The notes: generated by a model from the sequence alone, not told the origin. Shown: positions 17,815-26,022, numbered from the stretch's first letter. The stretch: 64,000 nt of DNA from Desulforamulus profundi (GCF_002607855.1 NZ_AWQQ01000042.1:1-64000), one strand, 5' to 3'. A program made the numbers and translations.

Positions 17815-17830
17815 TACTTTCATCTTACGT

Positions 17831-17905
17831 GCGGAAGTGGCTCAGTGGTAGAGCATCGCCTTGCCAAGGCGAGGGTCGCGGGTTCGAATCCCGTCTTCCG
17901 CTCCA
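17831..17905 (+). tRNA. tRNA-Gly(GCC)
   Basis: Acceptor GCGGAAG/CTTCCGC, anticodon loop TTGCCAA, T-loop GGGTTCGAATCCC, encoded CCA. Three identical copies in the window. Confidence 0.97.
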
Positions 17906-17914
17906 TTGTTGTCT

Positions 17915-17989
17915 GGCGGCATAGCCAAGTGGTAAGGCAGAGGACTGCAAATCCTTTATCCCCCAGTTCGAATCTGGGTGCCGCCTCCA
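17915..17989 (+). tRNA. tRNA-Cys(GCA)
   Basis: Acceptor GGCGGCA/TGCCGCC, anticodon loop CTGCAAA, encoded CCA. A near-identical copy lies at 18970-19044 (TTATCC versus TTATTC in the variable region). Confidence 0.97.
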
Positions 17990-17992
17990 GTG

Positions 17993-18034
17993 GCAAGAAC
18001 TCCTAAAGGGTTGTTTAGGAGTTCTTGCTTTTTA
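17993..18034 (+). terminator. rho-independent terminator of the first tRNA group
   Basis: GCAAGAACTCCTAAA pairs with TTTAGGAGTTCTTGC around GGGTTG, then TTTTTAT. Confidence 0.9.
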
Positions 18035-18146
18035 TGTTATGTCAAAATAATGACAAAAAGTTTGCATATAAAAGAGGAAAATGGACCATCTTGTGTCGAA
18101 GTGATATTTATCACAAATCTATGCGTTTTTTAGGGGTGTTAGAGGG

Positions 18147-18716
18147 ATGCTGGAGACCTGTAAGCGGTGCCGGTACGGAGTTGAAATCATTCGCGGTGAT
18201 TATAAGTGTGAAAAGCAAGAAATAAAGATTCCCAGGGATGAGGCCCTGTATCCTTTTAGACGTTGCAGCTTGTTTGTATTTAAAAACAGTTTAATCAAAA
18301 TAAAGAGACTCCAACAAAATGCCGAACTCCCCAGGCGGGCCACACCTGAAAGTGCCGGTTTTGACCTGCATACCCTGGAAGATTTCTCCCTTAATCCCGG
18401 GGAGCACAAAGCCGTGCGGACAGGCTTGGCCTTTGAGATCCCTCCGGGATACGCCATGCTTATTTACCCTCGCAGCGGCATGGCCAAAAACCATGGCATA
18501 ACTCTGAGCAATGCAGTGGGTGTAGTGGATTCTGATTACCGTGGGGAGGTTATGGTCCTGCTGCACAATGCGGGGGAGCATAAAGTATCCTTTGAGGCCG
18601 GGGACAGAATCGCCCAGGCCATTATCCACACACTTCCCGATATTGAACTGGTTGAATGTGAGGAATTAAACGAGACAGAGAGAGGGAAGGGTGGTTTTGG
18701 CAGCACTGGTATATAA
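18147..18716 (+). CDS. dut: dUTP pyrophosphatase with N-terminal cysteine-rich extension
   Basis: Hydrolyses dUTP to dUMP, keeping uracil out of DNA. All five trimeric dUTPase motifs are present: SAGFDL, PRSGMA, NAVGVVDSDYRGEV, RIAQAII and the glycine-rich C-terminus RGKGGFGSTG. A normal dUTPase would begin near residue 50 (IKIKRLQQNAELPRRA). Residues 1-45 (CKRCRYG, YKCEKQ, RRCSLF) add four cysteines in a possible zinc site. No ribosome site is seen in front of the dUTPase part, so the fusion looks real. Start at ATG 18147 has only a weak GAGGG close by. Confidence 0.88.
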   Translation: MLETCKRCRYGVEIIRGDYKCEKQEIKIPRDEALYPFRRCSLFVFKNSLIKIKRLQQNAELPRRATPESAGFDLHTLEDFSLNPGEHKAVRTGLAFEIPPGYAMLIYPRSGMAKNHGITLSNAVGVVDSDYRGEVMVLLHNAGEHKVSFEAGDRIAQAIIHTLPDIELVECEELNETERGKGGFGSTGI

Positions 18717-18743
18717 TTTGCCAAGAATCTGACAAAAAACCTC

Positions 18744-18772
18744 TTGCTAAACCAATTGACATATGGTACAAT
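18744..18772 (+). promoter_or_regulatory. sigma-A promoter of the second tRNA group
   Basis: TTGCTA and TACAAT separated by 17 bases, 18 bases before tRNA-Phe. Confidence 0.6.
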
Positions 18773-18789
18773 TTATAACTGTCGGCAGT

Positions 18790-18865
<76 letters not shown>

Positions 18866-18885
18866 TATTTTTCATCATTAAGTGT

Positions 18886-18960
18886 GCGGAAGTGGCTCAG
18901 TGGTAGAGCATCGCCTTGCCAAGGCGAGGGTCGCGGGTTCGAATCCCGTCTTCCGCTCCA
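18886..18960 (+). tRNA. tRNA-Gly(GCC), second copy
   Basis: Sequence identical to 17831-17905. Confidence 0.97.
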
Positions 18961-18969
18961 TTGTTATCT

Positions 18970-19044
18970 GGCGGCATAGCCAAGTGGTAAGGCAGAGGAC
19001 TGCAAATCCTTTATTCCCCAGTTCGAATCTGGGTGCCGCCTCCA
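18970..19044 (+). tRNA. tRNA-Cys(GCA), second copy
   Basis: One base different from 17915-17989 in the variable region; anticodon loop identical. Confidence 0.97.
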
Positions 19045-19062
19045 TAATGATAAGAATTCAAG

Positions 19063-19097
19063 TCACCTGCGGGGGCAGCAGGTGATTTTTTGTTTTT
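19063..19097 (+). terminator. rho-independent terminator of the second tRNA group
   Basis: TCACCTGC pairs with GCAGGTGA around GGGGGCA, then TTTTTTGTTTTT. Confidence 0.9.
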
Positions 19098-19112
19098 ATA
19101 CCCTGTCTTGCC

Positions 19113-19146
19113 TATAAAAATCTCGGTGTCTATAACACCGAGATTT
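19113..19146 (-). terminator. rho-independent terminator of the 207-residue protein gene
   Basis: AAATCTCGGTGT and ACACCGAGATTT pair around CTATA; on the minus strand TTTTTATAGG follows. It overlaps the stop codon. Confidence 0.85.
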
Positions 19147-19768
19147 AACGTCTTTTTCTTTTGGAAGATCTGGTCTTCTGGGCGGTAATTCTGGGTTGAT
19201 TGAAAACATCAGGCAGGTAAGTGGGTGCTGCTGCCACAACGGAATCGCTGATTTCTTCTAAAACCTTGGTAACAATTTTTTTCTGCTCAGAGTTATCAAC
19301 GATGTCGATGGTAGAATGTATAATAGGAAGAGAAACTTTCGCCCTGGGTTTGGCCTCTTCAAAAACCATGGCCGGTTCCGGAACGGAGCTAACCTGTTCG
19401 GATTCTGAATTGGTACAGGACTTGCTGATTGTAGAATAGTTAGCCAGGGTTAAAGCCGAGATCTGATAATTTAGTGAATTTGCCTGTGCCAGGGTTTCTT
19501 CCAGGGCCAAAACCTCTTCGGGAGTACCTTCCACTCCCAGCGCTTTAATAGCGTCCTCCTGCATTAAGCGAACCCACTCAGCCACAACATCCAAGCATTC
19601 CTGCAGTTCCTTAAAGCTTTTCCGGATTTCAGCTCCGATTTGTTTTTCCAGTTCTTCCTGGCGAATGGAGAGATTTAAAACCTCATTTCTTTGGGATCTG
19701 GTTAATGATGACAACGGTTTGTCCAGACCGTTTATCCTATCTACAATTTGGCGATATTCCCTAAACAC
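19145..19768 (-). CDS. hypothetical coiled-coil protein with basic tail
   Basis: 207 residues from GTG at 19768, which follows AGGGGG by seven bases (the frame is open to 19867 without a site). The N-terminal half is helical and charged (QEELEKQIGAEIRKSFKELQ), the middle is low in complexity, and the C-terminus is strongly basic (TAQKTRSSKRKRR), which could bind nucleic acid. No membrane segment. The N-terminal pattern recalls small flagellar or export-associated chaperone-like helical proteins, but I cannot name a family. Confidence 0.6.
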   Translation of the reverse strand: MFREYRQIVDRINGLDKPLSSLTRSQRNEVLNLSIRQEELEKQIGAEIRKSFKELQECLDVVAEWVRLMQEDAIKALGVEGTPEEVLALEETLAQANSLNYQISALTLANYSTISKSCTNSESEQVSSVPEPAMVFEEAKPRAKVSLPIIHSTIDIVDNSEQKKIVTKVLEEISDSVVAAAPTYLPDVFNQPRITAQKTRSSKRKRR

Positions 19769-19943
19769 TGCAATACCCCCTACGCTGTTTCCCTTTTTAT
19801 TCGCTAAGCAGCCAGGAATTTCCTTCCAGTTGTTAAAAAATAAGTTAAAATTTTCCAATAGCTGCATAGGTTTTAAGTTTACCTTTTATCGGTGGTACAG
19901 GAGTGGTATACTCTATAATAAAAAATTGCAGGGACGTGATAAA

Positions 19944-20069
19944 GTGGAATCCATGTTGTCCTTCTACGGCAACCTATCCAAAACACAATTGTTGTTTATG
20001 TTTATCGCCGTTACAGTGGCGCTGGCCGCCGTTATTATCGGCTTTAACCGGAAATACGGTGATAAATGA
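19944..20069 (+). CDS. small single-span membrane protein
   Basis: GTG start at 19944 preceded by GGGACG, 41 codons. The sequence is YGNLSKTQLLFMFIAVTVAL followed by AAVIIGFNRKYGDK: one hydrophobic helix with a basic C-terminal end on the inside. The upstream region has an AT-rich stretch but no clear promoter. Short and unrecognised; it could also be chance, but the amphipathic pattern and start signal make it plausible. Confidence 0.45.
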   Translation: MESMLSFYGNLSKTQLLFMFIAVTVALAAVIIGFNRKYGDK

Positions 20070-20085
20070 ATCCATAACTTGGATA

Positions 20086-20115
20086 TTGACTTGTCCTCTT
20101 TACCTGTGCTATATT
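20086..20115 (+). promoter_or_regulatory. sigma-A promoter of the Gly-Asp tRNA pair
   Basis: TTGACT and TATATT with an 18-base spacer, 24 bases before tRNA-Gly. Confidence 0.65.
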
Positions 20116-20139
20116 TATATTCGTCGGCGCGAGATGCGT

Positions 20140-20214
20140 GCGGAAGTGGCTCAGTGGTAGAGCATCGCCTTGCCAAGGCGAGGGTCGCGGGTTCGAATCC
20201 CGTCTTCCGCTCCA
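20140..20214 (+). tRNA. tRNA-Gly(GCC), third copy
   Basis: Sequence identical to 17831-17905, anticodon loop TTGCCAA, CCA encoded. Confidence 0.97.
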
Positions 20215-20220
20215 CTTTAT

Positions 20221-20297
20221 GGAGCTGTGGTGTAGTGGCCTAACATGCCTGCCTGTCACGCAGGAGATCGCGGGTTCGACTCCCGTCAGCTCCGCCA
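20221..20297 (+). tRNA. tRNA-Asp(GTC), second copy
   Basis: Identical to 17655-17731; six bases after tRNA-Gly, so cotranscribed. Confidence 0.97.
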
Positions 20298-20323
20298 TAC
20301 TTTTTCATAATAATCTTGAAGTA

Positions 20324-20353
20324 TTGACAAAAACATAGCAAGGTTGTTATACT
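20324..20353 (+). promoter_or_regulatory. sigma-A promoter of tRNA-Leu
   Basis: TTGACA and TATACT with an 18-base spacer, 24 bases before the tRNA. Confidence 0.75.
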
Positions 20354-20377
20354 AATTAAGCTAAAGCTGAATAACCT

Positions 20378-20464
20378 GCCCGGGTGGCGGAACAGGCAGA
20401 CGCACAGGACTTAAAATCCTGCGGTGGCAACACCGTGCCGGTTCGACCCCGGCCCCGGGCACCA
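20378..20464 (+). tRNA. tRNA-Leu(TAA)
   Basis: 87 bases with the long variable arm of class II tRNAs (GGTGGCAACACC). Acceptor GCCCGGG/CCCGGGC, anticodon loop CTTAAAA, encoded CCA. Confidence 0.97.
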
Positions 20465-20488
20465 ATAAAATCAAGGCTTAAAGCCGAA

Positions 20489-20520
20489 ACACCCTCCTTA
20501 ACCAGGAGGGTGTTTTTGTG
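20489..20520 (+). terminator. rho-independent terminator after tRNA-Leu
   Basis: ACACCCTCCT pairs with AGGAGGGTGT around TAACC, then TTTTGTG. Confidence 0.9.
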
Positions 20521-20886
20521 TCTATGTCGCCAAATGTCGCCAAAATTAATTTCATACTATCCAATGCGACACCTAAATGGGCAGAAAAGAAGTAACATAA
20601 CCCTTGTCAGATCAAAAACATATACTTTGCTGTAGAAAACAATCCAAATAGATAATACCAGACTACCTCTCTGCAAATAATAAGCCTGTAAGGATACCAC
20701 GGTTACCAAATAAAAATTAAAAAACTTTCGGTGAGGGTTTAGAAATGCTCAAATATATAAGTGTCATCTTTCTAGTATAACGTTTCCTAAATAACCTTAG
20801 TATTTATTCTCTATTTCGTCAGGAATACGGGTTAGGATCAGCTGCCAGGTAAAGTAAAGCTATTAAGGAAACTAACTACTAGTATG
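20521..20886. other. gene-free stretch with a 10-base tandem duplication
   Basis: No gene is visible. Right after the tRNA-Leu terminator ATGTCGCCAA occurs twice in tandem (20524-20533, 20534-20543). The remainder is AT-rich without clear signals. Its position beside a tRNA and in front of decayed genes would fit an old integration or deletion scar, but no integrase or long direct repeat is seen. Confidence 0.4.
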
Positions 20887-21740
20887 CCTTAGCTTACTAT
20901 ACCAGACACCGGTTTACTCTCAAGGGAAAGAGGATTTCTCCATATGAAAAGATAGAGCAGGGCGTTAATGCTGATGACATTTATAATCATTTCAAAGGGA
21001 TGGACAGGTCCTACGACGGCCCCCTTCCCTGGGAAAACGATACAAAATTTATAAAAAGAATAACTAAGTACAATGCCACCATTAAAATGGCTGCCTATAA
21101 AGCCACGTTACACGACCCGCTTCCCGGAGAAGGATTTAATATCGGACTGGCTGCCAGGCAAAATCTTTTCTCAAAACAATACCATTGGACCCTATACAAG
21201 CTACAAAGGGTACCAGACCGGACCTACCTATGCGGGATGTAACGTGACAAGGACTGTGGGCGGGGGAGTCTGTAAAATTGCTTCTTTACTCTACAATGTA
21301 GCCACCTTGAGTGACTTAAAAGTGATTATGCGCAGCCCCCATTCCATGACCGTACCCTATGTATCCCCAGGGCAGGATGCCACTGTCTTTTATGGTGTGA
21401 AAGATTTCCGTTTTATTAATGATACCGAAGGGCCTGTGGTGATTTGATCCCAGAAGGTTGGCGACACTGTTTATATGGCTCTGTACGGGGTGAAAGAGCC
21501 GCCGAAAGTTACCTGGTACCACCGGGTTACCAAAAGAGCCAAATACTGGACGGTTCGTCGACTAAACCGTAACCTGGCACCCGGTGAGGAAAAAGTTGTG
21601 ATGCCGGGGCAGGAAGGGTTAATTGTAAAATCATTGTAAAGGTGGAATACCCGGACGGTACAGTAACTTCTAAAAGACGAGGAACCAGCTGGTATAGCGC
21701 GAGCCCGTGTATCATTCAACACGGGCCCCGTAAGATGTAA
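20887..21740 (+). pseudogene. VanW-family protein remnant
   Basis: Pieces of one VanW domain protein are recognisable in order: ISPYEKIEQGVNADDIYNHF and PLPGEGFNIGLAAR, then in another frame PGKIFSQNNTIGPYTSYKGY, AGCNVTRTVGGGVCKIASLLYN (VanW core), VPYVSPGQDATVFYGVKDFRF, then after an in-frame TGA WYHRVTKRAKYWTVRRLNRN and, in a third frame, VEYPDGTVTSKRRGTSWY. The gene thus has a missing segment after GLAAR, a nonsense codon at 21446-21448 and a frameshift near 21635, and no start. These are more lesions than the usual single-base error seen elsewhere here, so true decay is likely. Confidence 0.75.
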
Positions 21741-22475
21741 CCTTTATTTTTATAACCAATACCGTTTGCAGGCTGAGGAGTGTGGGAGGCCCAAAAAGCC
21801 TCCCGGGTGGCATAACAAGGTCAGGAATGAAAGGGAAAGGATTTATATCCTGGATGGCAGAGTAAGAGTGGGTTACTCCAGGATTTTTCTTAATATATTC
21901 TTTCATCTCCGTTAGGGCTTCGTAAAGATAATTTACGTCACTTTGCCAGTTGACAAAGGTAACCAACAGGAGCAAGTTAAATACATCGGACATTTCCACT
22001 TGAATATGAACCTTTTCCCTGAGCCAGCTTTCAGCCCAGAGACCACTCACCTTGAGGTTTCTTAAGGAGATATTTATCTTGGTTGGGTCCAGTCCAAAAA
22101 CCCCCGGTCTCCCAATCATCTCCTCCCCAAAAACATTGAATTCCTCAATGTCCTTTATTTTCTTTCTCAAGATCCAGGACAGTTCCAGGACGTTTTCCGC
22201 CAACTGCCTGCCGTGACCGGCCATTTGGCCCTTGCCCCATCCAGGGAGGCCAGTAAAAGGTAAGATGTGCTGGTACTCTGCAGAAGCTGGAGACTTGCCT
22301 CTAACCTTTGCCTGTTCAGTTGTTCTCCCTTGACATGCAGCATGGAGGCCTGGGTAAAGGAAGTCAACATTTTATGGGTTCCCTGCACACAGGCATCAGC
22401 ACCGGCTTCCAGGGCTGAAATGGGTAAATTGTTATTTCCTACATGATCAAGTAAAGGGATAGGAATAATAACCAT
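21718..22475 (-). pseudogene. Orn/Lys/Arg decarboxylase (PLP-dependent) remnant
   Basis: Minus strand reads LPISALEAGADACVQGTHKML (active-site region with the PLP lysine in THK), SFTQASMLHVKG, LQLLQSTSTSYLLLASLDGAR, then one base lost near 22228, AGHGRQLAENVLELSWILRK to the small C-terminal part, and another loss near 21807 before REAFWAS. The N-terminal 200 residues and the C-terminal domain are missing and the tail runs into the VanW remnant. In Firmicutes such genes often sit near tmk; here it is dead. The intact arginine decarboxylase of this genome window is the pyruvoyl type at 15355. Confidence 0.75.
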
Positions 22476-22492
22476 GACTGCGAGGTGAGAGC

Positions 22493-23215
22493 TTGCTGCG
22501 AATCATTGTTTTCATTGTTTCTTTACTGGTCCTCCCCGGGTTCTGCTGGGCAGGGGAGATGCTGGGGCAGGTTGTCATTGACCCGGGGCACGGCGGCTAT
22601 GACCCTGGAGCAAGCCGTAAAGGGGTTCTGGAAAAACACATTAATTTGCAAATCTCATTGGAAATAAAGAAACTGCTTCAAGGGAACAAAGTAGACGTGA
22701 TTTTAACCCGGGATGGAGATTACAACCACGCTATTCCCGGATTACACGGGAGGGACGCCAAAAGGTACGATTTTGAACGGCGAATAGAGCTGGCCAAAAA
22801 CGCTAAGGCAGATGCGATGGTCAGCATTCATGTGAATGTGGGGAGGCGCAAGTGTTCCGGCCCGGAAGCCTTTTATTTTAAAAAGTCCGCCCAGGGCAAA
22901 TTGCTGGCGGAATGTATCCAGAAAGAACTTCACCAAATTCCCGGGGTTAATCATCGTGTAATAAAAACAGGTAGATATTATTTGCTTACGCATACCGACA
23001 TGCCCTGTATCATTGTGGAAACAGGGTTCCTAAATAACCCGGAGGAACGGGAAAAACTCATAGATAAAAAATACCAGCAGACACTGGCCAGGGCCATTAC
23101 AAAAGGAATTATTGGTTATCTTAAAGTGAAGGATGCTCCGCCTGCGGGGGATATAAAAGTCCCGGACTATCTTCGAACCTATTTAACAAATCTACACAAG
23201 AAGGTGACTCAATAG
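22493..23215 (+). CDS. cwlD: N-acetylmuramoyl-L-alanine amidase (CwlD-like)
   Basis: Amidase_3 enzyme cutting the lactyl-L-Ala bond in peptidoglycan; CwlD acts on the spore cortex. 240 residues from TTG at 22493 after GAGGTGAGAG. Signal peptide residues 1-20 (IVFIVSLLVLPGFCWA). Zinc ligands and catalytic Glu: VVIDPGHGGYDPG (His), VLEKHINLQ (Glu), SIHVN (His) and IIVETGFLNNPEE (Glu). It is followed without gap by a divergent polysaccharide deacetylase, a pairing that suits cortex metabolism. Subfamily assignment to CwlD is by size and context. Confidence 0.88.
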   Translation: MLRIIVFIVSLLVLPGFCWAGEMLGQVVIDPGHGGYDPGASRKGVLEKHINLQISLEIKKLLQGNKVDVILTRDGDYNHAIPGLHGRDAKRYDFERRIELAKNAKADAMVSIHVNVGRRKCSGPEAFYFKKSAQGKLLAECIQKELHQIPGVNHRVIKTGRYYLLTHTDMPCIIVETGFLNNPEEREKLIDKKYQQTLARAITKGIIGYLKVKDAPPAGDIKVPDYLRTYLTNLHKKVTQ

Positions 23216-24030
23216 ATGAAGAAGCTGCAGCGATGGGGAGTCATTCTATTTGCCTTAGTCTTGATTGCGGCCTTGGGGTACCGGGGGCTAAAAAATGTTG
23301 TATTCGACGCAACAGAGACCGTCTCGACCAGGCAGCCGGTGCTGGCCATTGTTATTGATGATTTTGGCGGGGCAGATAACCACGGAGTAGCGGAGTTACT
23401 GGCATTGAATAAGCCATTACAGTGGCGGTTATGCCCAACCTGGTTCATTCCGTTGAGCAGAGCAAAGAGGCTTATAAAAGAGGACATGAAGTGATTTTAC
23501 ACCAACCGATGGAACCTCTGCGGGGCAAGGCCTACTGGCTGGGCCCGGGTGCCATCAAGTCAAGCATGAGTCAGGAGGAAATAAAAAAGACCTTTACTGA
23601 AAATCTAAAGACAGTTCCCCATGCCAGGGGTTTTAATAACCATACCGGCTCTAAAATAACCAGCAGCAAAGAAAAAGTCACCCCTATGTTGGAAATTGCC
23701 AAGAGCAAGGGGTTGTATGTTCTGGACAGCCGGACCTCCCAGCATTCCCAGATCATACCTGTAGCCAGGTCCATGCAAGTTCCTTGGATAAAAAGAGATA
23801 TTTTCTTGGATAATATAAAAAGCAAAGGTCACATCAAAAAACAAATTATGAAGGCCTGCGAAGTGGCTAAAAAGCAAGGTTATGCCGTGGCCATCGGGCA
23901 TGTGGGCCAGGGCGGGAGGGTAACTGCCAGTGCGGTTAAGGAAGCTATCCCTTTGATTGAAAAAGAGGGGGTTAAACTGGTACCCCTTTCGGAGATTGTG
24001 AAATTAAAGAATGGTAACGGAAAGGTATAA
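23216..24030 (+). CDS. divergent polysaccharide deacetylase family protein (frameshifted in this sequence)
   Basis: Begins with ATG in the base after the amidase stop codon. N-terminal membrane anchor (WGVILFALVLIAALGYRG), then LAIVIDDFGGADNHGVAELL, the first motif of the family (PF04748). One C is lost near 23413; restoring it joins LLALNKPITVAVMPNLVHS to HEVILHQPMEP, FNNHTGSKIT, LDSRTS and IGHVGQGG, giving 271 residues. The family adopts a NodB-like fold and is found in Gram-negative envelope operons (YibQ) and in Firmicutes next to amidases. Break likely a sequencing error. Confidence 0.85.
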
Positions 24031-24047
24031 AGGAGGTCTAAGGAATC

Positions 24048-24272
24048 CTGCGGCGGTTGGTAGGAATATCAACACCTTTTATATTTCCTGACAATGGAAC
24101 CTTTTATTGACATGATGTCTATGACGGCGGGCTTGCCGGGGGAAATGTTTCCCTGGATGACCACCAACCCGGACACTTTTCACAGGTTTAGCCGGGGATG
24201 GATGTGGTGCTGGGCGGGGATTTATTGGCAAAAGGTTTATTTGGCGGTGAAGCACTAAACAGATCGTTCTGA
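24048..24272 (+). pseudogene. decayed reading frame with two in-frame stops
   Basis: One frame reads LVGISTPFIFPDNGTFY stop HDVYDGGLAGGNVSLDDHQP then stop PGMDVVLGGDLLAKGLFGGEALNRSF. Apart from a TGA (24108-24110) and a TAG (24180-24182) it looks like genuine protein. An AAGGAGG site lies at 24030. Family not recognised. A competing 54-codon frame from ATG 24094 overlaps it and is less protein-like. Treated as remnant. Confidence 0.3.
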
Positions 24273-24291
24273 AGAAAAAGGAGGCGATTTT

Positions 24292-24763
24292 ATGGAGTTG
24301 GCAAAATGGATAAACCTCATCTTTGCGGTTATCGCATGGGGAGCGGTGCTTCTTTTGGTTAAACCCCAGCGCATAAAAGAACTGTTGCCCGTGGGGTTGC
24401 TTGCGGCAATCGTCTTGTTGGCAGGTAATTTGGCTTTTAGCACCCTGGGCCTGTGGGCCTGATTCGCTTTATCAATCGTTGATTCCAGTTGCAGGCATAC
24501 CCTTTTTCAACCTGGTCTGGGGTATTGCCGATGGAATTCTGGTAATGAATTATATGAGAAAGGATTTTGCAGCTAAGCTGCCGATTCTGTTGTTGTTTAC
24601 CATTGTGGCGGAGGTGTTTACTTATATTGCCTTGCAGGTTGGAAATCTTTCCTTCCTGGGAAACTATAATATGGCGATTGATTTTGCTGCGAACTTTGTA
24701 TTCTTGATATTTTTTGTGACTGTTTCGGAAGGGTTGTTTGGGAGAAGAATTCATCATGGATAA
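24292..24763 (+). CDS. four-helix membrane protein of unknown function (frameshifted in this sequence)
   Basis: ATG at 24292 after AAAGGAGGCG. The first 57 codons give MELAKWINLIFAVIAWGAVL and two helices to TLGLWA, where TGA interrupts; the second frame continues DSLYQSLIPVAGIPFFNLVW with further helices to GLFGRRIHHG. The shift near 24459 needs a net loss of two bases (or gain of one). About 157 residues in all, four transmembrane segments, YMRKDF in a loop. The layout recalls small Clostridia membrane proteins of the CBO0543 type, but I am unsure. Confidence 0.6.
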
Positions 24764-24859
24764 TGTTATTAGGCAGGTATGCGTTTTTCTCCATATCAAT
24801 CAACACTGTTAGCTCATTCTTAATCCACCCCGGTAGGGTAGCGGTGCAAGCCAGAGAAT

Positions 24860-24895
24860 GACCTCTTAGAATCGGTTCTGGGAGGTCGTTTTTTT
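24860..24895 (+). terminator. rho-independent terminator
   Basis: GACCTC..AGAA pairs with TTCT..GAGGTC (mismatched centre), followed by GTTTTTTTAC. It ends the membrane-protein transcript. The remainder of 24764-25013 holds no visible gene. Confidence 0.65.
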
Positions 24896-25031
24896 ACTCA
24901 GTAAAATAAAAATTTATTGTCAATGTTGTGTACAGTAAAAATTCCAAGAGAGAACCACAGCCTAAATATGTTATAATTTACCAAAGGGAAAATGGGGCAG
25001 AATTTCATCATTCATGAAAGGAGAATTGTTT

Positions 25032-25487
25032 GTGAATCATTTAATTAGTATTTGGAATCAAATGAATCCAAGGCAGAAAGATTGTATTATTCATGAAATC
25101 CTTTTTGATGAAAAAGCCATAAAAAAAGACACATATTTTTATCATGTTTGTGCTAAGTCAGATTACTATGTTAAAAAGAATGGAATAAAAAAGAGTCTTC
25201 CTTTTGATACAGACCATTATCTTCCACCTTATACTGCTGACATAAGGTTTGCCATCGCGATTGCAGAAAAAATGGACTTAACTCTACAGCCTTATAAAGA
25301 TACCAGTATAGAAAATAGCTTAAATTTTCGTTGGAAGGTAGGTATTCGTAATATAAAGGATGAAAATTCCAATGATTATACTAAGTGGATTACAGGTGAT
25401 AATTTAGCAGACACCATCTGTTTAGCTTTATTTTTGCAAAATACTTCAAAGTTTAAAGGCGATATTTCTACATCATCCTTTGAATAA
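25032..25487 (+). CDS. AT-rich hypothetical protein, 151 residues
   Basis: GTG start at 25032 with AAAGGAG nine bases upstream (an ATG at 25014 overlaps that site). The protein is polar, Lys/Asp/Asn-rich and its codons are clearly more AT-rich than those of neighbours. The segment HYLPPYTADIRFAIAIAEKM and the end LADTICLALFLQNT follow the layout of the phage ABA sandwich domain (YSTDI..A......W......PLAICRAAL), which would point to a phage origin; this is a weak match from memory. The AT bias suggests transfer. Confidence 0.55.
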   Translation: MNHLISIWNQMNPRQKDCIIHEILFDEKAIKKDTYFYHVCAKSDYYVKKNGIKKSLPFDTDHYLPPYTADIRFAIAIAEKMDLTLQPYKDTSIENSLNFRWKVGIRNIKDENSNDYTKWITGDNLADTICLALFLQNTSKFKGDISTSSFE

Positions 25488-25584
25488 TTAACTCTTCATT
25501 TACAACTAATCAGTGAAAAAAGTCCTTGTTAGAAAAGAGGATGGAGAAGAAAATACTCGATTCATGAATGTTTATATACTATAG

Positions 25585-25770
25585 TTAGGTTAAGATCACC
25601 GGCCCGTTCTCTGTTACGGCAATGGTATGTTCATATTGTACGCAAATGGATCCGTCCACTGTACGGGCCGTCCATCCGTCAGGGTCCACTTTAGCTCTCC
25701 AACTGCCCAGGGTAATCATCGGTGCATAGGCTTTAGCACAATCCACACAAACCGGATGATGATCCTCCAA
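25585..25770 (-). pseudogene. C-terminal fragment of type I methionine aminopeptidase
   Basis: The end DGWTARTVDGSICVQYEHTI and AVTENGPVILT is the conserved C-terminus of MAP enzymes (with the Glu/His-rich QYEHT metal region) and PMITLGSW is its conserved upstream strand. In front, EDHHPVCVDCAKAYA and further open frame up to about 25850 do not match the catalytic core, and no start with a ribosome site is seen. Only about 45 of 250 residues are MAP-like, so this is a remnant. Confidence 0.6.
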
Positions 25771-25849
25771 TGACCCTACCGCAAAACGCTGGTAGGGTAT
25801 TTTCTTAGCCCTTTGATGGAGAACCAGACCACTAAATAAACCCCACCGG

Positions 25850-25933
25850 TTGAAGCTTGACGAGGGTGAAAAGGGTTATGAGATTTTCGATCAAAAACAA
25901 GATGATTGTATTAAAGTTATATTGAAGCATTAG
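25850..25933 (+). pseudogene. short C-terminal gene fragment
   Basis: An open stretch ending in TAG at 25931 reads LKLDEGEKGYEIFDQKQDDC then IKVILKH, which looks like the end of a small protein, but the upstream frame soon meets a stop and there is no start signal. Family not recognised. Confidence 0.25.
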
Positions 25934-25951
25934 GAGTTTGGTGTGTGGTTG

Positions 25952-25972
25952 ACCCCGGGAAATTCCCGGGGT
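25952..25972. terminator. palindromic hairpin after the gene fragment
   Basis: ACCCCGGGAA pairs with TTCCCGGGGT with almost no loop, followed by TTAAATG. May be an old terminator. Confidence 0.4.
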
Positions 25973-25984
25973 TTAAATGTAAAC

Positions 25985-26013
25985 AAAAATACCCGGCCAG
26001 TTGCCTGGCCGGG
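25985..26013 (-). terminator. rho-independent terminator of the DUF1540 gene
   Basis: ACCCGGCCAG pairs with CTGGCCGGGT around TTGC; on the minus strand ATTTTTGTTT follows. Confidence 0.85.
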
Positions 26014-26022
26014 TCAGCAAAA

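Noticed and set aside
21446..21448. Selenocysteine at the TGA in the VanW remnant (and at 24108)
   Set aside because: No SECIS-like hairpin is seen right after the TGA, the family has no selenoprotein members known to me, and the gene has other lesions.
24094..24258. 54-codon tryptophan-rich frame
   Set aside because: It overlaps a frame with better protein character, lacks a ribosome site, and its Trp/Met richness is typical of out-of-frame reading of G-rich DNA.
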